DNA of 64,000 nucleotides. It comes from Salarchaeum sp. JOR-1 (lineage in GTDB: Archaea > Halobacteriota > Halobacteria > Halobacteriales > Halobacteriaceae). The stretch is taken from positions 248,001 to 312,000 of the forward strand of contig NZ_CP042241.1 of assembly GCF_007833275.1 (NCBI RefSeq), read 5' to 3'. The stretch's first letter is position 1. Each line of letters starts with the position of its first letter. Of this stretch, positions 9,621 through 17,569 are shown one piece after another. The notes under the pieces are model-generated. The model ran no database searches. It was not told the origin of the DNA and saw only the letters and a list, made by a program, of their open reading frames with translations. The position numbers were made by a program, and so were the translations under genes.

Positions 9621-9935
9621 TCACCACACGCCGTGCCAGCGACCGTAGCCAAGGACGGCGAGAACGGCGGCGACACCGACGCCGAGGTACGTCCCGAGAA
9701 CCCAGAACGCCGCAAGGACGACTCCCCAGAGGCCAGCAACGACAACAGCATGTTCGAGGGTGTCGAGACGGCCAGCCGCGTACGCTGTGCCGAAGGCCAC
9801 CGTCAGGAACAGGCCGAATATCGGCTGAATTGCGTACAGGAACGCCCACGCGAGGATGGAGAGCGCGACAACCCCCGCGAGTCCGTCGTAGCGGTTCGGA
9901 ACATCGGCGGGCGCACGTGAGCCCGACGTAGCCAT
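9621..9935 (-). CDS. Small membrane protein, unknown
   Basis: A 104-residue protein starting at an ATG at 9935 with three or four hydrophobic segments (about 20-36, 38-52, 62-80, 83-95) and a short charged N-terminus. A TATA-like AT-rich stretch on the minus strand at about 9960-9968 (CAATTTTCC) would place the transcript start at or near the ATG. No family is recognised. It is isolated between two low-GC, gene-free stretches, which suggests an accessory gene or relic. Confidence 0.55.
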   Translation of the reverse strand: MATSGSRAPADVPNRYDGLAGVVALSILAWAFLYAIQPIFGLFLTVAFGTAYAAGRLDTLEHAVVVAGLWGVVLAAFWVLGTYLGVGVAAVLAVLGYGRWHGVW

Positions 9936-10255
9936 ACGAAATCGAACAACTCCCTGTTGGAAAATTGTTTGGGATCAGACCCTCATCGGTCTCGGTATAC
10001 AGTTTCGTCGAACCGGCCGTGCGGACGACAAGTGCGTGGGTACTTCGGCGTGGGTACTTCGCGTCCCCACCAAACGGCTGTTTCAGTGGCAACGATACCG
10101 AAAATAGGGATTCGACAGCGCCGAGCGTGTTCGACGTGACGAAGAGCGGCAGACCGAAGGCCTGACTGGCGCACGCCACCGAATACCTGCATGGACGCAT
10201 TCGGTGTCATGAAGAACGCAAACGCTTCGCGTTTGCTGGCTCATCACGCGAAGAC
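9936..10255. other. Gene-free, lower-GC stretch with relic-like reading frames
   Basis: These 320 bases hold no gene I can defend. A minus-strand frame covering about 9955-10200 (starting MRPCRYSVACA and containing FGGDAKYPRRSTHALVV) reads like a fragment of a real protein but has no sensible end, so it may be the remnant of a deleted gene. A 14-base direct tandem repeat (GCGTGGGTACTTCG) is at 10034-10061, and a perfect 8-3-8 palindrome at 10218-10236 lies just before the next gene. Confidence 0.4.
10218..10236. repeat. 19-base perfect palindrome, 8-base stem and 3-base loop
   Basis: GCAAACGC, loop TTC, then GCGTTTGC. It sits 20 bases before the start codon of the TRIC-family gene and would form a hairpin in its mRNA leader if transcribed. 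It has the same 8-3-8 geometry as the palindromes at 2375-2393 and 37613-37631. Confidence 0.7.
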
Positions 10256-10864
10256 ATGAACGTCTTCGACGTGATGAACGCGGTCGGGTTGGTCGCGTTC
10301 GCCATCGTGGGGTCGCTGAAGGCGAGCGACGCTGATCTCGACATTCTCGGCATCGCCGTACTTGGGTTTCTGACTGCTCTCGGCGGCGGTATCACCCGGG
10401 ACGTGCTGGTGGGGCGGACGCCCGCGGCGTTCTCCGGGAGCGGGGACGTGATGTGGGCGTTCGTCGGCGTGTTGTTAGCGCTCGCACTGGCGGTCGTCGT
10501 GGACGAACGCGGCCTGCTCGACAGTCCCGCACTGCTGGTGCCGGACGCAGTGGGGTTGGCGGCGTTCGCGGCGATGGGCGCGCTCGTCGGCGCTTCGGCG
10601 GGCGTTTCCTCGTTCGGCGTGGTGGTGCTCGCGACGTTGACGGGCGTCGGCGGCGGCACCATCAGCGACGTGCTGCTCGACCGCGTGCCGTTCGTCCTCA
10701 CGGAGGACTTCTACGCGTCCTGCGCGCTCATCGGTGGCGTCGTGTTCGTCCTCGCCGTGGACGCAGGCGTCGGGCGGCGGACGGCCGCGCTCGCCTGTGC
10801 GGGCGTCGTGTTCGGTCTGCGCGTCGTCGCGGTTCACCGCGAGTGGCGGCTCCCACAGCTTTGA
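10256..10864 (+). CDS. TRIC / UPF0126 family cation channel protein
   Basis: A 202-residue membrane protein made of two UPF0126 repeats, each of three TM helices, the architecture of the prokaryotic trimeric intracellular cation (TRIC) channels that conduct K+ and Na+. Conserved glycine-rich turns are seen in both halves: GGGITRDVLVGRTP at about 43-56 and the matching GGGTISDVLLDRVP at about 132-145, with KASDADLD near residue 22. The start is the ATG preceded by a hairpin. It is convergent with the amino acid permease gene, separated by no bases. The physiological ion is not shown by the sequence. Confidence 0.88.
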   Translation: MNVFDVMNAVGLVAFAIVGSLKASDADLDILGIAVLGFLTALGGGITRDVLVGRTPAAFSGSGDVMWAFVGVLLALALAVVVDERGLLDSPALLVPDAVGLAAFAAMGALVGASAGVSSFGVVVLATLTGVGGGTISDVLLDRVPFVLTEDFYASCALIGGVVFVLAVDAGVGRRTAALACAGVVFGLRVVAVHREWRLPQL

Positions 10865-12238
10865 CTACTCGGAGCCCTCACCGATTCCGTCCTCGACGCG
10901 TTCCACGGCGCGTTCGAGCGTCACGGGAACCGCGTCTTCGAGTTCGCCGCGTTCGAAGTAGAGGAGCTCGACCCCGATGACGACGACGGCGACGATGAGC
11001 ACCATCCAGAACGTGTTCGGTTCGCGGTTGTAGAGGTTCCAGAACATCACGGGCGCGAACGCGGCCGCGCCGACCGCGCCGACCGCGGGCGGAACGGGAT
11101 GGACGTCGTCGTGGTCGCGCTCCCGGAACGCGAGGACGCTCATCGCGCCGAAGACGATGATGAACGCGAGCGACGCGAACGACGTGATTGCGCCGAGACT
11201 CCCCCACGCGCTGAACGCCGCGGTGATAGCGCCGAGCACGAGGAACGTCTTGTCCGGGACGCCGTCGACGTCGGTGTCCCCGATCTGGTCGGGGAGGAGG
11301 TCGGACTCCAGCATCCCCTTGGCGAAGTGGCCGCTCGAGAACAGGGTGGCGTTGATGGCGCTCCCGGTGGAGAACAGCGCGGAGATGGAGATGATGATCA
11401 TGCCGAGCGACCCGAGGCCGAAGTAGCCGAGCATCGCGGACGCCGCGTCGCCGAGCGCGACGTGCGGATGGCTCTGGATGGCCTGCGGCGCCAGGTTCGT
11501 CGTCACCACGGCGACCATGACGTAGATGGCGACCGCGGCCGGAATCGAGATGTAGACCGCGCGACGGATGGTGTCGACCGGGTCGCCGATGCGCTCCTGG
11601 TCGTAGAAGAGGAGCTGCCAGCCCTGGAACGCGACGAACGAGATGGCGGCCGCGACCAGCGGGGTGACGCCCGTGAGGTGGCTGAACCCGAGCGACACGC
11701 TCTGCGGGGAGACGGGTCCGAGGTAGGCGAGTCCCCAGACGCCGAACGCGACGAGGATGCCGACTTTCGCGGCGACCAGGACGTTCTCGGCCGAGCCGGT
11801 GATGCGTGCGCCCGCGACGTTGAGCACGACGAACAGCGCGACGGCGAGCACGGAGATGACCGGGCGGAGCGGGAACCCGGCGTAACTGTCGGGGACGGCG
11901 TTGAACGCGATGGTGAACTCGGCGAACGCGAACGCGTACATCGCCATGGAGCCGATGTAGCCGAACAGCAGCGACCACCCGATCATTCCCGCGAGCGTGG
12001 CGTTCCCGACGAACTCCTGGACGAACGAGACGGAGCCGCCGCGCTGGTCGCCGAGGGCGTTGAGCGTGTTGTACGAGTAGCCGGCGCAGACGGCGACGAC
12101 GCCGGCGGCGATGAACCCGAACCAGGTGGCGAACATCGCTATCTTCGCGACGACGCCGAGAACGGCGTAGATGCCGCCGCCGATCATGCCGCCGAGCGCC
12201 ATCGAGACGCTCTCCTTCAGGCCGAACTCGTCGCTCAT
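10865..12238 (-). CDS. APC-family amino acid permease
   Basis: A 457-residue, roughly 12-TM secondary transporter of the amino acid-polyamine-organocation superfamily, in the cytoplasmic membrane. The first helix contains the family's unwound glycine motif (GGMIGGGIYAVLG, near residue 17). Substrate cannot be inferred. ATG at 12238 follows a possible GTG at 12241; both overlap the stop of the upstream small membrane gene (GTGATG), so translation is coupled. The C-terminus is an acidic cytoplasmic tail. Confidence 0.9.
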   Translation of the reverse strand: MSDEFGLKESVSMALGGMIGGGIYAVLGVVAKIAMFATWFGFIAAGVVAVCAGYSYNTLNALGDQRGGSVSFVQEFVGNATLAGMIGWSLLFGYIGSMAMYAFAFAEFTIAFNAVPDSYAGFPLRPVISVLAVALFVVLNVAGARITGSAENVLVAAKVGILVAFGVWGLAYLGPVSPQSVSLGFSHLTGVTPLVAAAISFVAFQGWQLLFYDQERIGDPVDTIRRAVYISIPAAVAIYVMVAVVTTNLAPQAIQSHPHVALGDAASAMLGYFGLGSLGMIIISISALFSTGSAINATLFSSGHFAKGMLESDLLPDQIGDTDVDGVPDKTFLVLGAITAAFSAWGSLGAITSFASLAFIIVFGAMSVLAFRERDHDDVHPVPPAVGAVGAAAFAPVMFWNLYNREPNTFWMVLIVAVVVIGVELLYFERGELEDAVPVTLERAVERVEDGIGEGSE

Positions 12239-12633
12239 CACGAACCCCCATAAATCGTCGTCTCTGTTTCACCGTCGGGGCCGAATCGCGACCCCCAGAC
12301 GGCGACGACGGCGACGAGCGCGATGACGAGGACGGCGACGACGGCCGTGCTCCAGAAGAACAGCGTGCCGTGCGGCTGGACGAGCATCGCGCCCGTGAGC
12401 ACGATGCCGGCGACGACGACGAGGAGCCAGAGCGATGAGAGTTTCGCCTCCGGGTCGCGGGTGAGCTGGACGAGGTAGAACGCCCCGAGACCAGCGACGA
12501 CGAGGCCGAACAGGGCGTTTTCGGTGGCGTTCTCGGGAGTCGTGAGGACGAACGGCGACGCGGCGAGCCAGGCCCCGAGAACCGTGATGGCCGCCGCGAT
12601 GTACGTGACGAGGCGCGCGTACCGAAGGGTCAC
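12238..12633 (-). CDS. Four-TM membrane protein coupled to the permease
   Basis: A 131-residue protein with four predicted TM helices (about 10-30, 37-55, 67-84, 95-118) and a GTG start at 12633 that overlaps the stop of the tiny ORF upstream. Its own stop overlaps the start of the APC permease, so the genes are surely one transcription unit. No family is recognised; an accessory role to the transporter is inference from position only. Confidence 0.8.
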   Translation of the reverse strand: MTLRYARLVTYIAAAITVLGAWLAASPFVLTTPENATENALFGLVVAGLGAFYLVQLTRDPEAKLSSLWLLVVVAGIVLTGAMLVQPHGTLFFWSTAVVAVLVIALVAVVAVWGSRFGPDGETETTIYGGS

Positions 12634-12704
12634 GTCTCACCACCCGCGGACGCGACGAGCGGACAGGCGTGGTTCGACGCGGCAGGCGACGACGCGCGAA
12701 GCAT
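12630..12704 (-). CDS. Possible 24-residue leader or microprotein ORF
   Basis: An ATG at 12704 opens a 24-codon frame (beginning [16 protein letters not shown]) whose TGA overlaps the GTG start of the next gene as GTGA. A minus-strand TATA-like CTTTAG at 12729-12734 lies about 27 bases before this ATG, the spacing of leaderless haloarchaeal transcripts, so the ATG would be at the 5' end of the mRNA. That makes translation plausible and would couple the microprotein to the permease operon. It may be only a coupling device; no homologue is known to me. Confidence 0.45.
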   Translation of the reverse strand: MLRASSPAASNHACPLVASAGGET

Positions 12705-12762
12705 GCGAGAACAATCGGAGAAAACGGACTAAAGGATTTGGGCCGAACGCGAGGGCGCGGGC

Positions 12763-14328
12763 TCAGTTCGCCGCGATGATGTCGTCGATGCGGACGACAA
12801 TCGTCGCGGCCTCGGTGGCGGCGTCGAGCGCGTCGCGCTTCACCGCGGCGGGGTCGAGCACGCCGTGGTCGACGGGGTCGGCGAGCGCGCCGGTCTCGCC
12901 GTCGGTGACGATGCCCGCGCGTCCGGTTTCGTTCGCGGCCCGGAGGTCGACGAGGGCGTCGATGGGATCCATGCCGGTGTTCTCGGCGAGCGTGCGCGGG
13001 AGGACGTCGAGCGCGTCGGCGAACGCTTCGGCGGCGAGCTGGGCGCGGCCGTCGATCGACGGTGCGCCCTCGCGGATGGCGTCGGCGAGCACGATTTCGG
13101 TGCAGCCGGCGCCCGGGACGACGCCGTCGCCGGCGAGCGCGACCGCGACCACGTCGAGCGCGTCGCCGAGCGCGCGTTCGAGTTCCGCGGCGACGTGCTC
13201 GGTGCTGCCGCGCACGAGGAGCGTGACGGCGCGGGCGTTGCGGCCGGCCTCGACGAACGTCAGGTCGTCGTCGCCGTACGTCTCGACGCGGACGGACGCG
13301 GCGTACCCGAGGTCGTCGGGGTCGATGTCGCGCACGTCGCCGAGCGCGAACGCGCCGGTGGCGGACGCGATGGCCGCCGCGTCGGAGGACGACACGTTCG
13401 CGAACACCGCGACGCCCCCGTCGGCGAGGGCGGCGGCGGCGCGGGAGTCCACCGTCTTCGTGCAGAACACCACGTCGACGCCGGCGTCGGCGAGGAGGCG
13501 CGCGTACTCGCGGAGTTCGGCGGCCTCGGCGTCGAGCGCGGCGTTCAGCTGGTCGGCGCTCGTGACGGCGTACTCGACGTTCGCGCTGGTCTCGCGGGTG
13601 TCGAGCTTCGCGTCGAGCACGGCGACGGTCGCGTCGGACACGTCCCGGGGCATGTCATCGCGGACGGGCGAGTTCTCCGTGACGACGCCCTCGACGAGCT
13701 CGGTCGCGTCCGCGGACGGGCCGGCGAGCGTGTGGACGCGCACGTCGTCGCGGCGCACGCGCTCGTCGTCTTCGACGTGGCGGATGGCGGCGACGACGAG
13801 GTCGGCGAGCCGGTCGGCGGAGCCGTCGCCCGTGCCCTTCCCGGTCATGCTGGTCGCGGCGACGCGCGCGAGCAAGGCGTCGTCGAGTTCGGCGTCCAAG
13901 GCGAGGTCGTCGAGCGCGTCGAGCGCGAGGTCGCGGGCGGCCGCGTACCCCTCGACGACGGTCGTCGGGTGGACGTCGCTGTCGAGGAGGTCTTCGGCGC
14001 GCGCGAGGAGGTTCCCGGCGAGCACGGCGGCCGTGGTGGTGCCGTCGCCGACCTCGTCCTCCTGGGTTCGCGCCACGTCCACGAGCATCTTCGCGGCGGG
14101 GTGTTCGATGTCCATCTCCTCCAGAATCGTGACGCCGTCGTTCGTGACGACGACGTTCCCCGTGGCGTCCACGAGCAGCTTGTCCATGCCTTTCGGGCCG
14201 AGCGTGGTGCGGACGGCGTCCGCGACGGCTTTCCCGGCCGTGATGTTCGAGGAGTGCGCGTCGCGACCGCGGGTTCGCTGGGCGTCGTTTCCGAGGATGA
14301 AGACGGGACTCATCGTGTTCGCTGCCAT
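12763..14328 (-). CDS. Thermosome (group II chaperonin) subunit
   Basis: ATP-dependent folding chamber subunit, cytoplasmic. The 521-residue protein has GPKGMDKLL near 45, the NDGVTIL loop, and [15 protein letters not shown] near 92-106, all diagnostic of the equatorial domain; the apical domain is variable. The second equatorial half reads PGAGCTEI where PGGGATE is usual. It ends in RIDDIIAAN without the Gly-Met-rich tail of Cct1/Cct2, so it resembles the third, divergent haloarchaeal subunit (Cct3). A TATA box at 14351-14360 supports the ATG at 14328. Confidence 0.94.
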   Translation of the reverse strand: MAANTMSPVFILGNDAQRTRGRDAHSSNITAGKAVADAVRTTLGPKGMDKLLVDATGNVVVTNDGVTILEEMDIEHPAAKMLVDVARTQEDEVGDGTTTAAVLAGNLLARAEDLLDSDVHPTTVVEGYAAARDLALDALDDLALDAELDDALLARVAATSMTGKGTGDGSADRLADLVVAAIRHVEDDERVRRDDVRVHTLAGPSADATELVEGVVTENSPVRDDMPRDVSDATVAVLDAKLDTRETSANVEYAVTSADQLNAALDAEAAELREYARLLADAGVDVVFCTKTVDSRAAAALADGGVAVFANVSSSDAAAIASATGAFALGDVRDIDPDDLGYAASVRVETYGDDDLTFVEAGRNARAVTLLVRGSTEHVAAELERALGDALDVVAVALAGDGVVPGAGCTEIVLADAIREGAPSIDGRAQLAAEAFADALDVLPRTLAENTGMDPIDALVDLRAANETGRAGIVTDGETGALADPVDHGVLDPAAVKRDALDAATEAATIVVRIDDIIAAN

Positions 14329-14350
14329 GCTGTCCGGGAGGATTGCGAGT

Positions 14351-14360
14351 CTACATATAC
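14351..14360 (-). promoter_or_regulatory. TATA box of the thermosome gene
   Basis: The minus strand reads GTATATGTAG, centred about 27 bases before the ATG at 14328. This spacing predicts a leaderless or nearly leaderless transcript and fixes the start codon. Confidence 0.6.
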
Positions 14361-14435
14361 GTTGCGCGACACGTGATAGCAGTCGGCCGCAGAGCGACCG
14401 GTAGGACGAAATACACGGCTCTACCTCGTAGGAGC

Positions 14436-15251
14436 ATGCTGGAACTCGAACACGGGTTCCGAATCGTGGACGTCCACGCGCGCCTCCACGCCGGCCCGGA
14501 ACCCCCGCTCCGCGGCCGCGACGTGGACGCCGAGGGGCTGGAGCGCGAACTCCACCAGGCCGGCGTGGTGCGCGCCGCCGTCTTTCCCGGCGAGCAGGCG
14601 AACGAGCGCGGCTACCTCCGCGCGAACAACGCCGTCGCCCGGCAGACCGTCGAGCGGCCGTTCGTCGCGCTCGCCCGCATCGACGGCCCCCGCGACCCCG
14701 GAACAGACGCGGCCTCGCGCCTCCGGAACCTGCGCGTATCCCGCGAGAGCTACCACACCGACCCCGACGACGTGGAGCAGTACGCGTACGACGACCGCTT
14801 CCACGGCTTCCGCCTCCACCCGCCCCGCGACGGCCTCCCCGACGCGGAGACGCTGGACGCGCTCGGCGACGCCGACCTCCCGGTTCTCGTGCACGCCGGC
14901 CGCGACTTCCCGCCCGAGACGGTCGCGGACACCCTCCTCGACCGCGGGTTCCCCGTGATTCTCGGGCATTTCGGCGGCCATCCGCTCGACCGCGACGCGA
15001 TGGCGGACGCGCTCGCCCTCCTCGACCGCTACGACGGCCTCTACCTCGACACGAGCGCCGTCCGGTACCGCGACATCCTCGAACGCGGCATCACCGAACA
15101 CCCCGACCGGGTAGTGTTCGGGAGCGGGACGCCGAGCGTCCACCCCGACGTGGCCGTGATGGAGATACTGACGCTGGACGTGCCCGAGGACTTGATGGGG
15201 CGTGTGTTCTCGAAGAACCCGGGACGCGTCATCGACGCCCTCCGCGAGTGA
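14436..15251 (+). CDS. Amidohydrolase / TatD-like TIM-barrel hydrolase
   Basis: A 271-residue metal-dependent hydrolase fold; substrate unknown. An ATG at 14436 has GTAGGAG just upstream and is preferred over the in-frame codon at 14343, which would start inside the upstream promoter zone. The first metal motif reads VDVHARLH rather than the classical HxH. Later barrel motifs are present: LVHAGRDFPP near 150, ILGHFGGHPLD near 172 and DTSAVRYRD near 205, with VFGSGTPS near 228. The last bases of the gene are the first unit of a 56-base tandem repeat, so its 3' end has been duplicated downstream. Confidence 0.82.
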   Translation: MLELEHGFRIVDVHARLHAGPEPPLRGRDVDAEGLERELHQAGVVRAAVFPGEQANERGYLRANNAVARQTVERPFVALARIDGPRDPGTDAASRLRNLRVSRESYHTDPDDVEQYAYDDRFHGFRLHPPRDGLPDAETLDALGDADLPVLVHAGRDFPPETVADTLLDRGFPVILGHFGGHPLDRDAMADALALLDRYDGLYLDTSAVRYRDILERGITEHPDRVVFGSGTPSVHPDVAVMEILTLDVPEDLMGRVFSKNPGRVIDALRE

Positions 15252-15365
15252 CGCTCACTCCGGGAGAACAGAACCCGGGACGCGTCATCGACGCCCTCCG
15301 CGAGTGACGCTCACTCCGGGAGAACAGAACCCGGGACGCGTCATTGACGCCCTCCGCGAGTGACG
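15215..15365 (+). repeat. 56-base tandem duplication of a gene 3' end
   Basis: Copy 1 is 15215-15270, copy 2 is 15271-15326, and a partial third copy of 39 bases is 15327-15365. Copies 1 and 2 are identical; copy 3 differs at one base (ATC to ATT). The unit starts GAACCCGGGACGCG, carries the last 12 codons and stop of the amidohydrolase and the following intergenic bases. It therefore arose by recent tandem duplication across the stop codon. Confidence 0.95.
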
Positions 15366-15387
15366 GGCAGGGTGTGCGTCGGGGGGA

Positions 15388-16302
15388 TTAGTCGTAGCGG
15401 GCGAGGGTGCGGTTCATGCGCTGGGAGATGCCGTTTGGGTTGCGGCGCGGCGGGTCGTCGGCGCGGCGCGCGCCGAGGCCGTCGCGTGCGCCGCGGACGG
15501 TGTTCTGGAGGACGGCGCGGCCGTCCGCGGCCCATTCGGAGGGGCGTTCGTCGCCGGTGAGCACGTCCCTGGCGACCCGGAGCGCGTCGGTGAGGGCGTG
15601 GCGGCCGATGCGGTAGGGGACGGTCGGGTGGACGCCGTAGTTCTTGGCGAGACGGTAGGCGAGCGACCGGTACTTCACGCCCCAGAGCGGCACGTCCGCG
15701 TCCGCGGCGACCCGGTGGGTCACGTCGTCGGCCTCGGTGCGGACGACCGCCATGCCGGGCTGCCAGGCGACGGTTCTGTCCATCTCGGCGAGTCGGTGGG
15801 CGGCGTCGCGGGCGGCGCCGGTTTCGAGGTACTCGTCGAAGCCGTCGAGCGCCTCGATTGCGTCCCGCGTGAGCGCGACGTTCCCGCCGGCGAAGTAAGT
15901 GACCTCGCGGCCGCGGATACGACGGCGTTCGACGGATTCCGTGGTGTGGCCGCCGGCCACGTCGCGGTGGACGGGACCGGTGACGGCGTCCGAGCCCGCG
16001 AGTCCGTCGCGGACGGCGGCAGTCCAGCCTTCGCGGACGCAGCTCGCCTGTCCGACGAGCGCGAGCGCGTCACCAGTCGCTGCGGCGAGACCGGCGTTCC
16101 GGGCGGCGTTGACGTTGCGCTCGGAGAGTTCGAGGAGTACGTCGACCGCCGGGTGGTCGCGCACCAGACCGCTCGTCCCGTCCGCGGACGGGCCGTTCAC
16201 GACGACGACCTCGGCGTCCGGCGCGTGTGCGCCGAGCGAGTCGAGGGTCGCCGCGAGACGATCCCGGGCGTTGAGCGTGGGCACTACCACCGACAGGTCC
16301 AT
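15388..16302 (-). CDS. Family 2 glycosyltransferase
   Basis: A 304-residue GT-A fold enzyme without membrane helices. The N-terminal LSVVVPTLNARDRL (3-16) and NVNAARNAGL near 83-92 are typical of GT2. The DxD position is replaced by VGQASC near 104, with FAGGNVALTR near 140 as the acceptor-side motif. It could add sugars to N-glycans or archaeal lipids; nothing here decides. A methyltransferase gene lies 61 bases upstream on the same strand, with a TATA-like TTTTTGG between them. Confidence 0.85.
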   Translation of the reverse strand: MDLSVVVPTLNARDRLAATLDSLGAHAPDAEVVVVNGPSADGTSGLVRDHPAVDVLLELSERNVNAARNAGLAAATGDALALVGQASCVREGWTAAVRDGLAGSDAVTGPVHRDVAGGHTTESVERRRIRGREVTYFAGGNVALTRDAIEALDGFDEYLETGAARDAAHRLAEMDRTVAWQPGMAVVRTEADDVTHRVAADADVPLWGVKYRSLAYRLAKNYGVHPTVPYRIGRHALTDALRVARDVLTGDERPSEWAADGRAVLQNTVRGARDGLGARRADDPPRRNPNGISQRMNRTLARYD

Positions 16303-16363
16303 ACGGAGGGGTTCGGACGTACGACCAAAAACATCCCGGCACGCCGTCGAGAAGTCCGGAACC

Positions 16364-17068
16364 TTACACTCTCGCGTCCCAGTAGGAGACGGACGCGAGC
16401 GCGTCGCCGACGCGCGTCCGACCGAGTGAGGTGTCCGCGGATCGCAGTGTGTTCGCGAACCAGTCGGGGAGTTTCCGGTAGAGGCCGTAGGGGAGGACGA
16501 AGTCGTGTTCCGCGTCCGCGAGGCGGAGGTTCGCGCCCGTGACGAGGTCGCGGACCTCGTCGTCGGAGTAGAGCCGCGACCCCATCGGGAGGAGCCAGTT
16601 GTAGAGCGAGCGCGTCGAGGTGTCGTTGAAGGTGTCGAAGAACACCTGGGTCTTGGAGACGCGCGCCATCTCGCTGAGGAACTTCGCGGGCGTGTCCGCG
16701 AGGTGGAAAAAGCGCATCGCGAACACGGTGTCGAAGTGGTCGTCGGGGAACGGGAGGCGGGCGGCGTCGCCGCGCATGAACTCGAGGTGGTCGTCCACGC
16801 CGGCGGCGCGCGCCTTCTCGCGGCCCTCCTGAAGCATCGCGCTGGAGATGTCGAGGCCGACGATGTCGGCGCCGCGGTCGGCGAGCATCACGGTGAATCG
16901 GCCGGTGCCGCAGGCGATTTCGAGGACGCGTTTGTCTTCGACGGGCCCGATGGCTTCGAGGACGGCTCGTTTCTCGCGCCGGTCGATAAGCTGTCCGCCG
17001 CGGGAGAATCGCTTCTCGTCGTACTCCTCCGCGACGTCGGAGGCCTGATACCACTCCTGTCCCTTCAC
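16364..17068 (-). CDS. SAM-dependent class I methyltransferase
   Basis: A 234-residue protein starting at a GTG at 17068. Motif I is LEIACGTGRF (49-58), followed by IVGLDIS and a motif IV-like LPFPDDHFDTV. The acceptor is unknown; the closest general group is UbiE/Methyltransf_11. The frame stays open upstream to 17242, but that extension is Ser/Arg/Pro-rich with no methyltransferase character. A TTTTAG box about 27 bases before the GTG supports the shorter, leaderless form. Confidence 0.86.
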   Translation of the reverse strand: MKGQEWYQASDVAEEYDEKRFSRGGQLIDRREKRAVLEAIGPVEDKRVLEIACGTGRFTVMLADRGADIVGLDISSAMLQEGREKARAAGVDDHLEFMRGDAARLPFPDDHFDTVFAMRFFHLADTPAKFLSEMARVSKTQVFFDTFNDTSTRSLYNWLLPMGSRLYSDDEVRDLVTGANLRLADAEHDFVLPYGLYRKLPDWFANTLRSADTSLGRTRVGDALASVSYWDARV

Positions 17069-17200
17069 GCTACCTTCACGTCCACGCCCAGCCCCTAAAA
17101 CCGTACTGGAACGCCGGAGGGGAGGCGGTGACGACGCGGTCGAGACGGACGCGGACGACGGCCCCGTTCTGCCTTCGCCCCGCGAACCAACCAGACCCAT

Positions 17201-17256
17201 TACATAATATTGTATTAATCCATTAGACACCAGTATAGCCAACCTTTACGTATAGC
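17201..17256. promoter_or_regulatory. AT-rich divergent control region
   Basis: A block at about 17195-17275 is strikingly AT-rich compared with its surroundings. It holds an interrupted inverted repeat TACA-N6-TGTA (17201-17214) and a direct repeat TATAGC at 17234-17239 and 17251-17256. The second TATAGC is about 24 bases before the ATG of the winged-helix gene and is probably its TATA box. The inverted repeat may be an operator, perhaps autoregulatory. Confidence 0.45.
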
Positions 17257-17274
17257 TGTGTGGCAGTAATTGTC

Positions 17275-17538
17275 ATGAGTACGACCGCGGAGCAACACGT
17301 AGCTACGGACGACGAGGAATTCAGGGAGCGCCTGCGCGAACTCCCCCCGAGCGCGAAACTCGTCGCGAAGGTTCTCGAGATGGACTCCCCGCTCTCCCAG
17401 GGCGACCTCGCCGAGGAGACCCTCCTCCCCGACCGCACCGTCCGCTACGCGCTCAACCGCCTCGACGACGCCGGCCTCGTCAGCGCCCGGTACAGCTTCG
17501 AGGACGCGCGCAAGCAAGTGTACTACCTCGACGCGTAG
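17275..17538 (+). CDS. Small winged-helix transcription regulator (MarR/ArsR-like)
   Basis: An 87-residue DNA-binding protein consisting of one winged helix-turn-helix domain. PPSAKLVAKVLEM begins helix 1, SQGDLAEETLLPDRTVRYAL (residues about 45-64) is the HTH, and the wing ends ARKQVYYLDA. This is a widespread haloarchaeal single-domain type. The ATG at 17275 is chosen because of the TATA box about 24 bases upstream; an in-frame codon at 17260 would start within the promoter. The target is unknown; the MBL hydrolase follows after 31 bases. Confidence 0.85.
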   Translation: MSTTAEQHVATDDEEFRERLRELPPSAKLVAKVLEMDSPLSQGDLAEETLLPDRTVRYALNRLDDAGLVSARYSFEDARKQVYYLDA

Positions 17539-17569
17539 CTTTTCCTCCCCGCACGCCCACGTCCCGGGT

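Noticed and set aside
15215-15365. CRISPR array
   Set aside because: The copies are contiguous with no spacers and contain a gene end, so this is a tandem duplication.
17069-17242. N-terminal extension of the methyltransferase to 17242
   Set aside because: Ser/Arg/Pro-rich and non-coding in character; a TATA-like box sits inside it, just before the GTG at 17068.
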